The notes beneath the pieces were generated by a model. The model had not been told where the DNA came from. It saw nothing but the letters and a program-made list of their open reading frames with translations, and did not search any database. Made by a program: the position numbers and the translations under genes. From an uncultured Candidatus Melainabacteria bacterium (GTDB taxonomy: Bacteria; Cyanobacteriota; Vampirovibrionia; Gastranaerophilales; Gastranaerophilaceae): DNA of 10,927 nt. The stretch is from positions 1 to 10,927 of the forward strand of contig CAKVJR010000051.1 in assembly GCA_934754855.1 (NCBI GenBank), read 5' to 3'. The first letter of the stretch is position 1, and the number at the start of each line of letters is the position of its first letter. Positions 1 to 7,036 of the stretch are shown piece after piece.

Positions 1-9
1 ATCAACAGA

Positions 10-1161
10 CTACTCTTGGTCTTCCTTTTCTTTTTCCGCTTTTTCGGTTTCTGCGTGGATATCGACTTCTTGACCCGCTTTTTTCATTTCTCGAAGTTCG
101 ACCAATTTTGCTTTATCCAAGACTTTCAAAACGATTTGTCCGTCTGATTCGCTTGTGAGAGTTTCTCTGATATCAACAGGGTAAGAGTCGTACGTAGTGG
201 GCAATTCGCCGTTTACGATACGTCCTTCAACGTGTTCGATATAACCTTGAGCGTTTCTTTTAAATTCTGGGTGAATTTTGAACCATTCCGCATAAGGCAT
301 GCTGCTTCTCGGGTTGTTGCAACCTGCACATTCCGAGAGGAAATTTGATGCTTTGTTGCTTCCGCCTAAAGAATGGGGCAAAACGTGTTCTGCTGTTGCC
401 AAAGAGGGTGCTAACAATCTGTTTGCTACTGCAACTGTTGACTCTTTCGATGCACCGTCCATAATTCTTGCAACATTTTTATAATCCAAAGGCAAAGTCA
501 TCAATGTATCTTCAAGTTTGTGATACTGTTCGTGTGTCATTTCTGACTTAAATTGTGCAAATTCTTCTGTAATGTTCGGTCTGTAAAACTTCTCGTGGTC
601 TGTTGTTTCGTCAATTTTTTGCATCAAATATTGTCCAACTTTTGAATTTTCGCCAAATTCTTCTTCGCAAATAATTGCCGCATTCATCAATACGTCTTGG
701 CAGTAGCCGTTAAATCTTTCGGGCAAGTTTTGGTTAACTTTTTTCGCACCTGCCGCAATGTTTAAATCAGTGTTCTTAACAGCGTCTGCAATCATTTTCG
801 CTGCTGCTCTTTCATTGCTTCTCAAAACAGGCAATTCTTCATTGATAAGTCTGTCTGCAAGTTTGTTGCCTTTTGCCATTTTTAATCTGTTGACGTGCTT
901 TTCAGTCGATTCGGGCGTCAACATTATTTGTCCGCAGCAAGGACACGGTACATCTTCAAGTTTCTTGATTTTGAAACCTGAAGTTCCGCCGAATGAAACT
1001 TTTTGTCCGCCTAAAAAATACGCTTGCAAAGCCTTTGAGGCATTTGACGAATTTTGTTCTTTTTCAGGCTTTTTATTCTCGATAGGCATAGTTGCAACGT
1101 TTGTTGCTTTAAAATTATTTAATTGAACACTTTGAAATGAAGATATTGCAGAAATTTTCAT
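10..1161 (-). CDS. HNH-nuclease-like zinc protein with VSFGG leader
   Basis: Predicted 383-residue protein of the HNH (beta-beta-alpha metal) nuclease type; its substrate is unknown. Visible parts in order: a polar, probably disordered leader (about 1-54) ending in VSFGG (55-59); a CPxCG zinc knuckle (C73, C76, with an extra C75); a helical, charged stretch (about 85-250); then an HNH core with EHVLPHSLGG (258-267, candidate catalytic H259), N273 and a second knuckle, C278 and C281, followed by NN. The tail (about 355-383) is rich in Lys and Glu. In ordinary HNH proteins the two knuckles lie a few dozen residues apart; here about 200 separate them. There is no Sec signal peptide or membrane segment. 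The ATG at 1161 is supported by GAAAGGCG (1170-1177), 8 bases upstream. It ends in TAG. A terminator precedes it, so it is probably transcribed alone. Nuclease activity is inferred from the motif only, and the third HNH position is Asn rather than His. Confidence 0.75.
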   Translation of the reverse strand: MKISAISSFQSVQLNNFKATNVATMPIENKKPEKEQNSSNASKALQAYFLGGQKVSFGGTSGFKIKKLEDVPCPCCGQIMLTPESTEKHVNRLKMAKGNKLADRLINEELPVLRSNERAAAKMIADAVKNTDLNIAAGAKKVNQNLPERFNGYCQDVLMNAAIICEEEFGENSKVGQYLMQKIDETTDHEKFYRPNITEEFAQFKSEMTHEQYHKLEDTLMTLPLDYKNVARIMDGASKESTVAVANRLLAPSLATAEHVLPHSLGGSNKASNFLSECAGCNNPRSSMPYAEWFKIHPEFKRNAQGYIEHVEGRIVNGELPTTYDSYPVDIRETLTSESDGQIVLKVLDKAKLVELREMKKAGQEVDIHAETEKAEKEKEDQE

Positions 1162-1239
1162 GATTCACGCGCCTTTCGATACCTCTTTAAGTGTTCTAAA
1201 GTTCCGAAATTGCTTGATTTTTCAAAAATGTTAAGGCAT

Positions 1240-1272
1240 GTTACAAAGAAAAAGGGCGACAGTGCCGCCCTT
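1240..1272 (-). terminator. Rho-independent terminator of the EF-hand gene
   Basis: A 7-bp perfect G+C-rich stem (AAGGGCG at 1252-1258, CGCCCTT at 1266-1272) with a 7-base loop. On the minus strand it is followed by a T-rich run (TTTCTTTG). It lies 22 bases beyond the stop codon of the secreted EF-hand protein and upstream of the HNH gene, so it should separate these two transcripts. Confidence 0.8.
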
Positions 1273-1294
1273 GGATTATTGAAAAAAGGAAATG

Positions 1295-1957
1295 TTAGAA
1301 ATATTGGGATAATACTTCTTCTGTTTCAAAAGATACAAAGCCTGTTACGAGTTTTGTTTTGTCGTCATTATTTTTGACCAAAACATCATACATTCCGAAA
1401 TCGCCTGTGTTGCCGTCGTTTTTGTATGATTTACGAAGTTCTTTCATATATATATAAACAATTTTTGAATTTTGAAAATCTTGATTTTTATCATTAATCA
1501 ACTTGCCGTTTTGTCCGATTTTAACGAGTCTTACACCTGATTTAGTCAATTCCTCGCCCGTCAATTTGTTGTCACGATTGATATCGAGAGGTCTGAGTGA
1601 GGCAAAAACTGTTTCTTTGGTGTCTTTTATGCCCAAAATGTCGTTTTTGTCGAATTTTTTATCGGAATTTTCTTTTATCAGCATGTATTTTGTTCCGTCA
1701 ATTTGCACAAAATACGGGTCACGTGAAACGCCCGAAGTCGAGGTTGTTGCTAATCTTCCCAATGATGATGGGGTTTGTGAATCGTAATATTCCGAAAATC
1801 CCTGTGCAAATCCGTTTGAATACGATTTTTTTGACGGTGAAGTCACAACCGAATTTGTCCCCGAAAGGTCACTCGATTGAAGAGTGAAATTGTGTGCGTA
1901 AACTTCTGTAGTTGTTGAAATTGCGATAATTGCGATAAGACTTAAAAATTTTTTCAT
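1295..1957 (-). CDS. Secreted EF-hand-like calcium-binding protein
   Basis: Predicted 220-residue exported protein of unknown role. Residues 1-21 form a classic Sec signal peptide: KK, a hydrophobic core, and likely cleavage after VYA-21. Residues 22-80 are Ser/Thr-rich and low in complexity. A canonical 12-residue EF-hand loop sits at 125-136, with D125, N127, D129, K131, T133 and E136 in the coordinating positions. A degenerate partner loop at about 95-106 keeps N97, D99, D103 and D106. The pair, spaced about 30 residues apart, resembles EF-hand or dockerin-like modules, so calcium binding is likely but unproven. The rest (140-220) is mixed alpha/beta with no recognised catalytic motif. The start is supported by AGGAG just upstream of ATG 1957. 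Terminators lie on both sides, so it is probably monocistronic. It could be an envelope or extracellular-matrix protein; no enzymatic role can be read from it. Confidence 0.8.
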   Translation of the reverse strand: MKKFLSLIAIIAISTTTEVYAHNFTLQSSDLSGTNSVVTSPSKKSYSNGFAQGFSEYYDSQTPSSLGRLATTSTSGVSRDPYFVQIDGTKYMLIKENSDKKFDKNDILGIKDTKETVFASLRPLDINRDNKLTGEELTKSGVRLVKIGQNGKLINDKNQDFQNSKIVYIYMKELRKSYKNDGNTGDFGMYDVLVKNNDDKTKLVTGFVSFETEEVLSQYF

Positions 1958-2010
1958 GTTTTTCTCCTACACCTCGTAAAACGATTTACTTTGAAAAAAG
2001 TTCATTTTTT

Positions 2011-2045
2011 TGCAAATAAAAAGAGGAAGTTTGGAACTTCCCCTT
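2011..2045 (-). terminator. Rho-independent terminator of the DHH phosphoesterase gene
   Basis: An 11-bp stem with one mismatch (2021-2031 with 2035-2045) closes a 3-base TGG loop. On the minus strand it is followed by TTTATTTGC. It lies about 26 bases after the stop of the DHH gene. The plus strand also has a short T run after the stem, but no plus-strand gene ends here. Confidence 0.8.
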
Positions 2046-2070
2046 TTTGTGTTTGATAAAGGTTTTTAAA

Positions 2071-3360
2071 TTAGTAGCCTTGCTTTTCTGCTTCGGCTTC
2101 TGCTTCTTTAACGATGTCTTGAACTGCTTGTTCAAGTGTGCGACCGTTCAAATCAACCGAGAACGCTGCTGCATTTTCGTGACCGCCGCCACCGTGTCTG
2201 CGAGCGAGTTCACTGACATCTGCGTGCAAACTTCTGATTGAGAAACTTGCCTTATCTTTCCAAGGGCTGACTTTGAAACCGATTTCAACGCCTTGAATTT
2301 CGGGCATAGAACCTGCAACACCTTTGATTGCGTCTTTTGCTTCTTGGAAGTATCCTTCTTGTTTTGCTGCTCTCTTAGCATCTGCAATTTCTTTATCTTC
2401 AACCATATAAGCGATTTTGCCGCTTTCTGAGTATCTGATTTTTGAGTTTGCGAGGTTTTCAACCTTCAAAACGCATTGCGGAGTATTGCCCAATGCAAAG
2501 TGTTGCATTTCTCTGTTGTTTACGCCGTTTTCAATAAGTTTTGCCGCATCAGTGAACGGAAGTACGTTTTGTGAGAATTTCAATCCGCCCGTATCTGTCA
2601 ACAAACCTGTGTAAACAGCGTTGTTAAATGTTTTTGATAATTCTTTCGGTTCAATTCCCAAAGGTTCAGCAAATTGCATCATCAATTGGGTTGCCGCACC
2701 GCATGACGGGTCAACAAGGTTGATATCACCGAAGTTGTTGTCTGTGCCGTCTTCGTATTTTTCATACGGGTGGTGGTCAATTTTTAATTTATGGTCTGCT
2801 TGTTGATATACACCTTGATAGTAATCTTGTGCAATCATACCGGGCTTTGATGCATCAACTGAAACGCAAAGGTCATATTTTCCGTGACGTTCAGCCATTT
2901 TATCAGCAAATTTTGCATCGCCGTTCGGTCTTGTTTCAACAATGTTTACGCCTTCTAAGCCTTCTCTGAGGAAGTCATATCTTTTCGGTAAAGGTCCAAA
3001 AATGAAACAGTCAACTGTTTTGCCTGTTGCTTGGTGCAACATTGATGCACAAGCGAAGCAAGAACCGATACTGTCGCCGTCAGGTGATTGGTGACCTGAA
3101 ACCGCAATTCTTTCAATGCTCGGGTCTTTGATGACCTTAACCATATCTTTAATTGCCTGTTCGTTTTCTTTGCTTTCGGGGCTCCAGCCACCGAATGAAA
3201 CCTGTTTTACCATTGAGCGGTTAAATGCCGCCATTTTGTCTAAAGAACCTTGATTGTAATTGGGTCTTTCTTGTTGTGTTGCAACTTCCGGTTTAGTTGC
3301 TTGTTGTTCATTTAGTTTGCCTAAATTAAGTTTACCGGTTGCATTAAATTTAATATCCAT
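2071..3360 (-). CDS. nrnA: DHH/DHHA1 phosphoesterase, NrnA-like nanoRNase/pAp phosphatase
   Basis: Predicted 429-residue cytoplasmic phosphodiesterase. NrnA-type enzymes degrade 2-5-nt RNAs and dephosphorylate pAp, using two Mn ions. Motifs seen: SPDGDSIGS (92-100, DHH motif I), SVDAS (167-171, motif II), KIDHHPY (193-199, the namesake motif), VDPSCGAATQ (216-225), TGLLTDTGG (251-259), and the DHHA1 signature RRHGGGGH (387-394) near the C-terminus. The catalytic set is complete. It is about 100 residues longer than typical NrnA (about 315), mainly because of an N-terminal leader of about 80 residues. That leader is Gln/Asn/Lys-rich and carries VSFGG at 54-58, like the HNH protein. The start at 3360 has AAAGGG 7 bases upstream. 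It lies 148 bases downstream of rph, in an AT-rich gap with no clear terminator, so cotranscription is possible. The exact substrate (nanoRNA, pAp or cyclic dinucleotide product) cannot be decided from sequence. Confidence 0.85.
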   Translation of the reverse strand: MDIKFNATGKLNLGKLNEQQATKPEVATQQERPNYNQGSLDKMAAFNRSMVKQVSFGGWSPESKENEQAIKDMVKVIKDPSIERIAVSGHQSPDGDSIGSCFACASMLHQATGKTVDCFIFGPLPKRYDFLREGLEGVNIVETRPNGDAKFADKMAERHGKYDLCVSVDASKPGMIAQDYYQGVYQQADHKLKIDHHPYEKYEDGTDNNFGDINLVDPSCGAATQLMMQFAEPLGIEPKELSKTFNNAVYTGLLTDTGGLKFSQNVLPFTDAAKLIENGVNNREMQHFALGNTPQCVLKVENLANSKIRYSESGKIAYMVEDKEIADAKRAAKQEGYFQEAKDAIKGVAGSMPEIQGVEIGFKVSPWKDKASFSIRSLHADVSELARRHGGGGHENAAAFSVDLNGRTLEQAVQDIVKEAEAEAEKQGY

Positions 3361-3508
3361 GCGTTACCCTTTCATCAAACACATCGGTTTAAAATCTTCG
3401 ACTTAAAATATTTTGCGAGGTCATGAAATAAATTGTTACAAAAATTAATAATACATTTTTGATTTTTATAAAATTTTGCAGTTTTTTATTATGACACTAT
3501 TCGTGTTT

Positions 3509-4219
3509 TTACGCTTCCGTGTTGGGATAGAGGTCTATGATTTTTTGAATTGCATTTTTAGAAAGTTCGACAATTTGATTCATTTTTTCAATCTCGTAAG
3601 GTTCGCCCTCTGCTGTTGTTTGAAATTCGATAACTTTGCCTGATTTTGTCATAACGGCATTGCTATCGACTTGAGCGGAAGAATCTTCTTCGTAGTTCAA
3701 ATCCAAAATTACTTCGCCGTTGTGAATGCCTGCGGAAACTGCTGCAATCGGTTCTAAAATCGGTGATTCTTCAAGTTTTCCGTCTTTTATCATTCTGCTG
3801 ATTGCAAGTGAGAGTGCAACGTAGCCGCCGCAAATGCTTGCACAACGTGTTCCGCCGTCTGCTTGAATAACGTCGGCATCGATTATGATTGTTCTTTCTC
3901 CCAATTTTGTAAGGTCAACGCAGGAACGCAATGCTCTTCCGATTAAGCGTTGAATTTCCTGAGTTCTGCCCGAAACTTTTGAGCGTTCACGCTGACAACG
4001 GGTCGAAGTTGATGTCGGCAAAAGAGAATATTCTGCCGTAATCCAGCCTCTTGAGTCTTCTTTTTCCATCCATTTCGGTTTTTTGTCGTCATTTGTTGCG
4101 GTGACGATAACTTTTGTGTCCCCAAATTCCGCAAGCACTGATGCGAGTGCGTTTTTTGTATAATCAACCGTGAATTTTATTTTTCTTGTTTCGTCATTTG
4201 CTCTGCCGTCGTTTCGCAT
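3509..4219 (-). CDS. rph: Ribonuclease PH
   Basis: RNase PH is a phosphorolytic 3'-5' exoribonuclease that trims tRNA 3' ends and some rRNA, working as a hexamer of dimers. The 236-residue product has the usual family length. Seen: the N-terminal RNDGRANDETR signature; SGRTQEIQRLIGRALR (83-98, phosphate/RNA-binding Arg); the DADVIQADGGTR block (114-125) with its phosphate-binding GTR; and LDLNYEEDSSAQVDSNAVMT (172-191) with conserved Asp residues near the catalytic site. The frame stays open to a TTG at 4234. That TTG overlaps the GAAAGGCG ribosome-binding site, which sits 5 bases before ATG 4219, so I take the ATG as the start. It is divergent from metG across 85 bases. The rdgB/yggV gene often found next to rph is absent here. 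Confidence 0.95.
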   Translation of the reverse strand: MRNDGRANDETRKIKFTVDYTKNALASVLAEFGDTKVIVTATNDDKKPKWMEKEDSRGWITAEYSLLPTSTSTRCQRERSKVSGRTQEIQRLIGRALRSCVDLTKLGERTIIIDADVIQADGGTRCASICGGYVALSLAISRMIKDGKLEESPILEPIAAVSAGIHNGEVILDLNYEEDSSAQVDSNAVMTKSGKVIEFQTTAEGEPYEIEKMNQIVELSKNAIQKIIDLYPNTEA

Positions 4220-4224
4220 GTTTT

Positions 4225-4232
4225 CGCCTTTC
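4225..4232 (-). promoter_or_regulatory. Ribosome-binding site fixing the rph start
   Basis: GAAAGGCG on the minus strand, 5 bases before ATG 4219. It overlaps the alternative TTG (4232-4234), which therefore cannot be the natural start. The HNH gene has the identical octamer at 1170-1177. Confidence 0.7.
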
Positions 4233-4259
4233 AAATTATTACTTTAATTTTATTTATCT

Positions 4260-4288
4260 TTGTGATAATTTTTTAATAACTTTATTAT
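4260..4288 (+). promoter_or_regulatory. Candidate sigma-70 promoter for metG-prfB
   Basis: TTGTGA (4260-4265), a 17-base spacer, and TATTAT (4283-4288, 5 of 6 to consensus). Transcription would start at about 4295, leaving a very short leader that still holds AGAGG (4296-4300). An alternative is the extended -10 TGTGATAAT (4261-4269), with a start near 4276. Either fits; the region is so AT-rich that chance matches are a concern. Confidence 0.4.
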
Positions 4289-4312
4289 AAATGTAAGAGG
4301 CAATATGAACAA
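4284..4312 (-). promoter_or_regulatory. Candidate promoter for rph
   Basis: On the minus strand, a perfect TATAAT (4289-4284) lies 17 bases after a weak -35, TTGTTC (4312-4307). The -35 falls inside the first codons of metG. It would give a leader of about 58 bases. Its -10 overlaps the candidate metG -10 by five bases. Confidence 0.35.
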
Positions 4313-5870
4313 GTTTTATTTAACAACGGCAATAGATTACGTAAACGGCAAACCGCATATCGGTCACGCTTACGAAAAAATTATGTGTGACGTAATTTAC
4401 AGACATTTTACCCAAAGAGTCGAAGATACTTATTTTTTGACAGGAACTGACGAACACGGGGTAAAAATTCAAAAAACCGCTGAAAGCCGTGGTATCACAC
4501 CCAAACAACTTTGCGACGAAAATTCTTCATCGTTCAAAGCAACTTGGGCAGATCTTGAAATCGGTTACACTGACTTCATCAGAACCACTGATGAACGCCA
4601 CAAAATCGTTGTTCAAAAAATCTTCAAAAAATTAGTCGAAAACGGTGATATTTACAAACACTCTTACAAAGGTTTATACTGTGCGGGCTGCGAATCGTTC
4701 TTGAATGCACGTGATTTGACGGAAGACGGACTTTGTCCCGATCACCTCAAGAAGCCCGAAGAAGTTACTGAAGAAAATTATTTCTTCAAACTTACAAAGT
4801 ATAAAGATGCAATTGTCGCTCATATCAAGGCTCACCCCGAATTTTTACAACCGTCATTTAAGGTTAACGAAGTTTTAAAACAACTTGAAGATATTGAAGA
4901 TATTTCTGTTTCAAGAAACAAAAATTCGGTTGCTTGGGGCATTCCTGTTCCTGATGATGATGAACAGGTTATCTACGTTTGGATTGATGCACTTTCAAAC
5001 TACATTACGGCTTTGGGCTATGACACGGAAAATCCGTCTGAAACTTTCAAAAAATATTGGCCTGCCGATGTTCAAATTATCGGAAAAGACATTTTGAAAT
5101 TCCACGCAATTTATTGGAGTGCAATTTTGATTGCTTTGGGCGTTGAACTCCCGAAAACGATTTGTGCTCACGGTTGGATTACAATTGACGAAACCAAAAT
5201 GAGCAAATCTTTGGGTAACGTTATTGCTCCTGCTGATATTTTAAAGGCATTTGAACTTGAAAAACCTGACGCACTTCGTTACTATATGGTAACTTCCGCA
5301 CCTTTCGGTCGTGACGGTAATTACTCTGACGAAGATTTCAAGGAAAAAGTTAATGCCGATCTTGCAAATAACATCGGCAACTTGCTCAATCGTTCTTTGA
5401 ATATGCTTGTTAAATATTTTGACGGCGAAATTAAGCCTGAATTTATTAAGGACGGCAATGAGATTGAAAAAGCAGGCGACGAGGCTATTGAGAGCGTTAA
5501 AAAATTCTTTGACGGATATCAGGTTTGTGAGGCTGCAAATGCGATAGTTGAGTTCGCAAATACAGTTAACAAGTACGTTGCGGACAATGCTCCGTGGTCA
5601 CTTGCAAAAGAAGAAAAAATGCAAGAATGCGGCGAAGTTTTATACAACGTTCTTGAGGCAATGAGAAAAATTGCGGTAATGCTCTATCCATACTGTCCGA
5701 ACATTTCCAAGGAAATTTTCAGTCAACTTTCTGCTGATATGCACGTAAAATATGACGAAGTTGGCGAAAACAAACTTTCTGCCGGAAAAATTACGGAAAA
5801 AGAGAAAATTCACCCTGTATTCCCTCGTATGGATTCTGAATTTGCAACAGACAAAAAGAAAGCGAAATAG
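4305..5870 (+). CDS. metG: Methionyl-tRNA synthetase
   Basis: Class I aminoacyl-tRNA synthetase that charges tRNA-Met, for both initiator and elongator use. It is 521 residues long. Seen: the HIGH ATP-binding motif (18-21) in the Rossmann core; a zinc-binding insertion with C126, C129, C144 and H147, the single CxxC/CxxH knuckle known from Thermus-type MetRS; KMSKS (298-302) in KMSKSLGN; and a helical anticodon-binding domain (about 340-520) including NNIGNLLNR and NAPWSL. The C-terminal EMAP/tRNA-binding domain of longer bacterial forms is absent, and the protein ends in a Lys-rich tail, so this is the short single-chain type. ATG 4305 has AGAGG (4296-4300) in front; a start-stop ATGTAA precedes it at 4291. 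There is no T-box leader in the 85-base gap. The TAG stop abuts prfB directly and in frame, so the two form an operon. Confidence 0.97.
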   Translation: MNKFYLTTAIDYVNGKPHIGHAYEKIMCDVIYRHFTQRVEDTYFLTGTDEHGVKIQKTAESRGITPKQLCDENSSSFKATWADLEIGYTDFIRTTDERHKIVVQKIFKKLVENGDIYKHSYKGLYCAGCESFLNARDLTEDGLCPDHLKKPEEVTEENYFFKLTKYKDAIVAHIKAHPEFLQPSFKVNEVLKQLEDIEDISVSRNKNSVAWGIPVPDDDEQVIYVWIDALSNYITALGYDTENPSETFKKYWPADVQIIGKDILKFHAIYWSAILIALGVELPKTICAHGWITIDETKMSKSLGNVIAPADILKAFELEKPDALRYYMVTSAPFGRDGNYSDEDFKEKVNADLANNIGNLLNRSLNMLVKYFDGEIKPEFIKDGNEIEKAGDEAIESVKKFFDGYQVCEAANAIVEFANTVNKYVADNAPWSLAKEEKMQECGEVLYNVLEAMRKIAVMLYPYCPNISKEIFSQLSADMHVKYDEVGENKLSAGKITEKEKIHPVFPRMDSEFATDKKKAK

Positions 5871-6977
5871 TTGATTTACGACGATTTAAAACAGTCTTAT
5901 AACACTGCTAAAATCGAACTCAAGAAGGCGGAAGATTATCTTAAACCTGACGAGTTGCTTTCTGTTGTCAAAAAATGTGAAACGGAACTTCAAAAGCCCG
6001 AAGTTTGGCAAAATTCCGATGTTTCTTCCAAAATTTCAAAAGAACTTAAAGATGCAAAAGACCAAATCGCTCAAATTGAACGTTGGCAGGTTTTGTTGGA
6101 AGATGTCGGGGTGTTTTTTGAACTTTACGACGAGTGCAAAGAAGAAAATGTTTTGAAAGAGGCAGAAAAGCACTTGAAAAAGTTGAATGCCGAACTTGAG
6201 GCAAAGGAAATAGAAAAGACCCTTGGCGGTGAGTATGATAAAGATGATGTTATTATCACTGTCAATGCTGGTGCAGGCGGAACTGATGCTCAAGATTGGG
6301 CTCAAATGCTTTTGAGAATGTACTCTCGTTGGGCAGAAAAAAAAGGTTGGCAAGTTGAGTTAATCGAGCGTTCCGACGGCGAAGAAGCGGGCATAAAGTC
6401 AGCGACCGTGAAGATTTGCGGAAAATATGCGTACGGTCTTGCAAAGGCTGAAAAAGGCGTTCACAGATTGGTCAGAATTTCTCCGTTTAACGCAAACGGC
6501 AAACGTCAAACGAGTTTTGCAAGTCTTGAAGTCAGCCCTGTTATTGAAGATTTTGAGAAAAAAATTGTAATTCCTCAAGAGGACATCACGGTTGACACGA
6601 TGCGTTCGGGCGGTGCAGGCGGACAAAACGTCAACAAGGTTGAAACGGCAGTCAGAATTTTGCACAAGCCGACAGGGATTGTCGTTCGTTGCCAACAACA
6701 ACGCTCGCAACTTCAAAACAAAGAAACTGCTATGCAAATCCTTGCGTCGAAATTGCTCGCCATAAAACAGGCTGAACATGAGCAAAAATTATCCTCTCTC
6801 AAGGGCGAAAATATGGACATTAATTTCGGTTCGCAAATCCGTTCATACGTTTTTCACCCGTATAAAATGGTTAAAGATCACCGCACAAACCTTGAAATCG
6901 GTAATGTTGATGCGGTTATGGACGGTGAAATCGATGCATTTATTGAAACATATTTAAAAAGTTCAATTAATAATTAA
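5871..6977 (+). CDS. prfB: Peptide chain release factor 2
   Basis: RF2 recognises UGA and UAA in the ribosomal A site and triggers peptide release. The 368 residues match the family length. Seen: a helical N-terminal domain with coiled-coil character (about 1-115); [20 protein letters not shown] (131-150); the stop-codon-reading tripeptide SPF (204-206), which marks it as RF2 rather than RF1 (PxT); and the catalytic GGQ (250-252) within [18 protein letters not shown]. The start is TTG at 5871, immediately after the metG TAG and in the same frame. There is no clear Shine-Dalgarno sequence beyond purine-rich AAAGAAAG, and no in-frame Met before residue 147. Translation therefore probably depends on termination-reinitiation from metG. 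The usual programmed +1 frameshift near codon 25 is absent: the frame is open throughout. It ends TAA and is followed by a strong terminator. Confidence 0.95.
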   Translation: MIYDDLKQSYNTAKIELKKAEDYLKPDELLSVVKKCETELQKPEVWQNSDVSSKISKELKDAKDQIAQIERWQVLLEDVGVFFELYDECKEENVLKEAEKHLKKLNAELEAKEIEKTLGGEYDKDDVIITVNAGAGGTDAQDWAQMLLRMYSRWAEKKGWQVELIERSDGEEAGIKSATVKICGKYAYGLAKAEKGVHRLVRISPFNANGKRQTSFASLEVSPVIEDFEKKIVIPQEDITVDTMRSGGAGGQNVNKVETAVRILHKPTGIVVRCQQQRSQLQNKETAMQILASKLLAIKQAEHEQKLSSLKGENMDINFGSQIRSYVFHPYKMVKDHRTNLEIGNVDAVMDGEIDAFIETYLKSSINN

Positions 6978-6988
6978 TCATATTAAAA

Positions 6989-7020
6989 AAGGTCGGCATT
7001 AAAACCGACCTTAATTTTTA
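6989..7020. terminator. Bidirectional intrinsic terminator between prfB and the flavoprotein gene
   Basis: A perfect 8-bp stem, AAGGTCGG (6989-6996) with CCGACCTT (7005-7012), and an 8-base loop. On the plus strand it is followed by AATTTTTATTTTG; on the minus strand by a T run (6983-6988). It lies 11 bases after the prfB stop and 24 bases after the flavoprotein stop, so it serves both converging operons. Confidence 0.88.
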
Positions 7021-7036
7021 TTTTGTAGTTTATCAA

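Noticed and set aside
10..1161. HNH protein as a homing endonuclease or part of a mobile or defence element
   Set aside because: There is no intron, intein, terminal repeat, transposase or restriction/defence partner nearby; the neighbours are housekeeping genes.
3491..3507. Terminator after rph
   Set aside because: The GACAC/GTGTT stem is short, contains a wobble, and has no T run on the minus strand.
4291..4296. ATGTAA start-stop mini-ORF before metG as a regulatory element
   Set aside because: The better -10 box would place the transcription start at about 4295, leaving this ATG out of the message. It is probably chance in AT-rich DNA.
4235..4304. T-box or other leader regulating metG
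   Set aside because: Only 85 bases separate the two divergent start codons. There is no T-box sequence or stem series, and the likely leader is under 30 bases.
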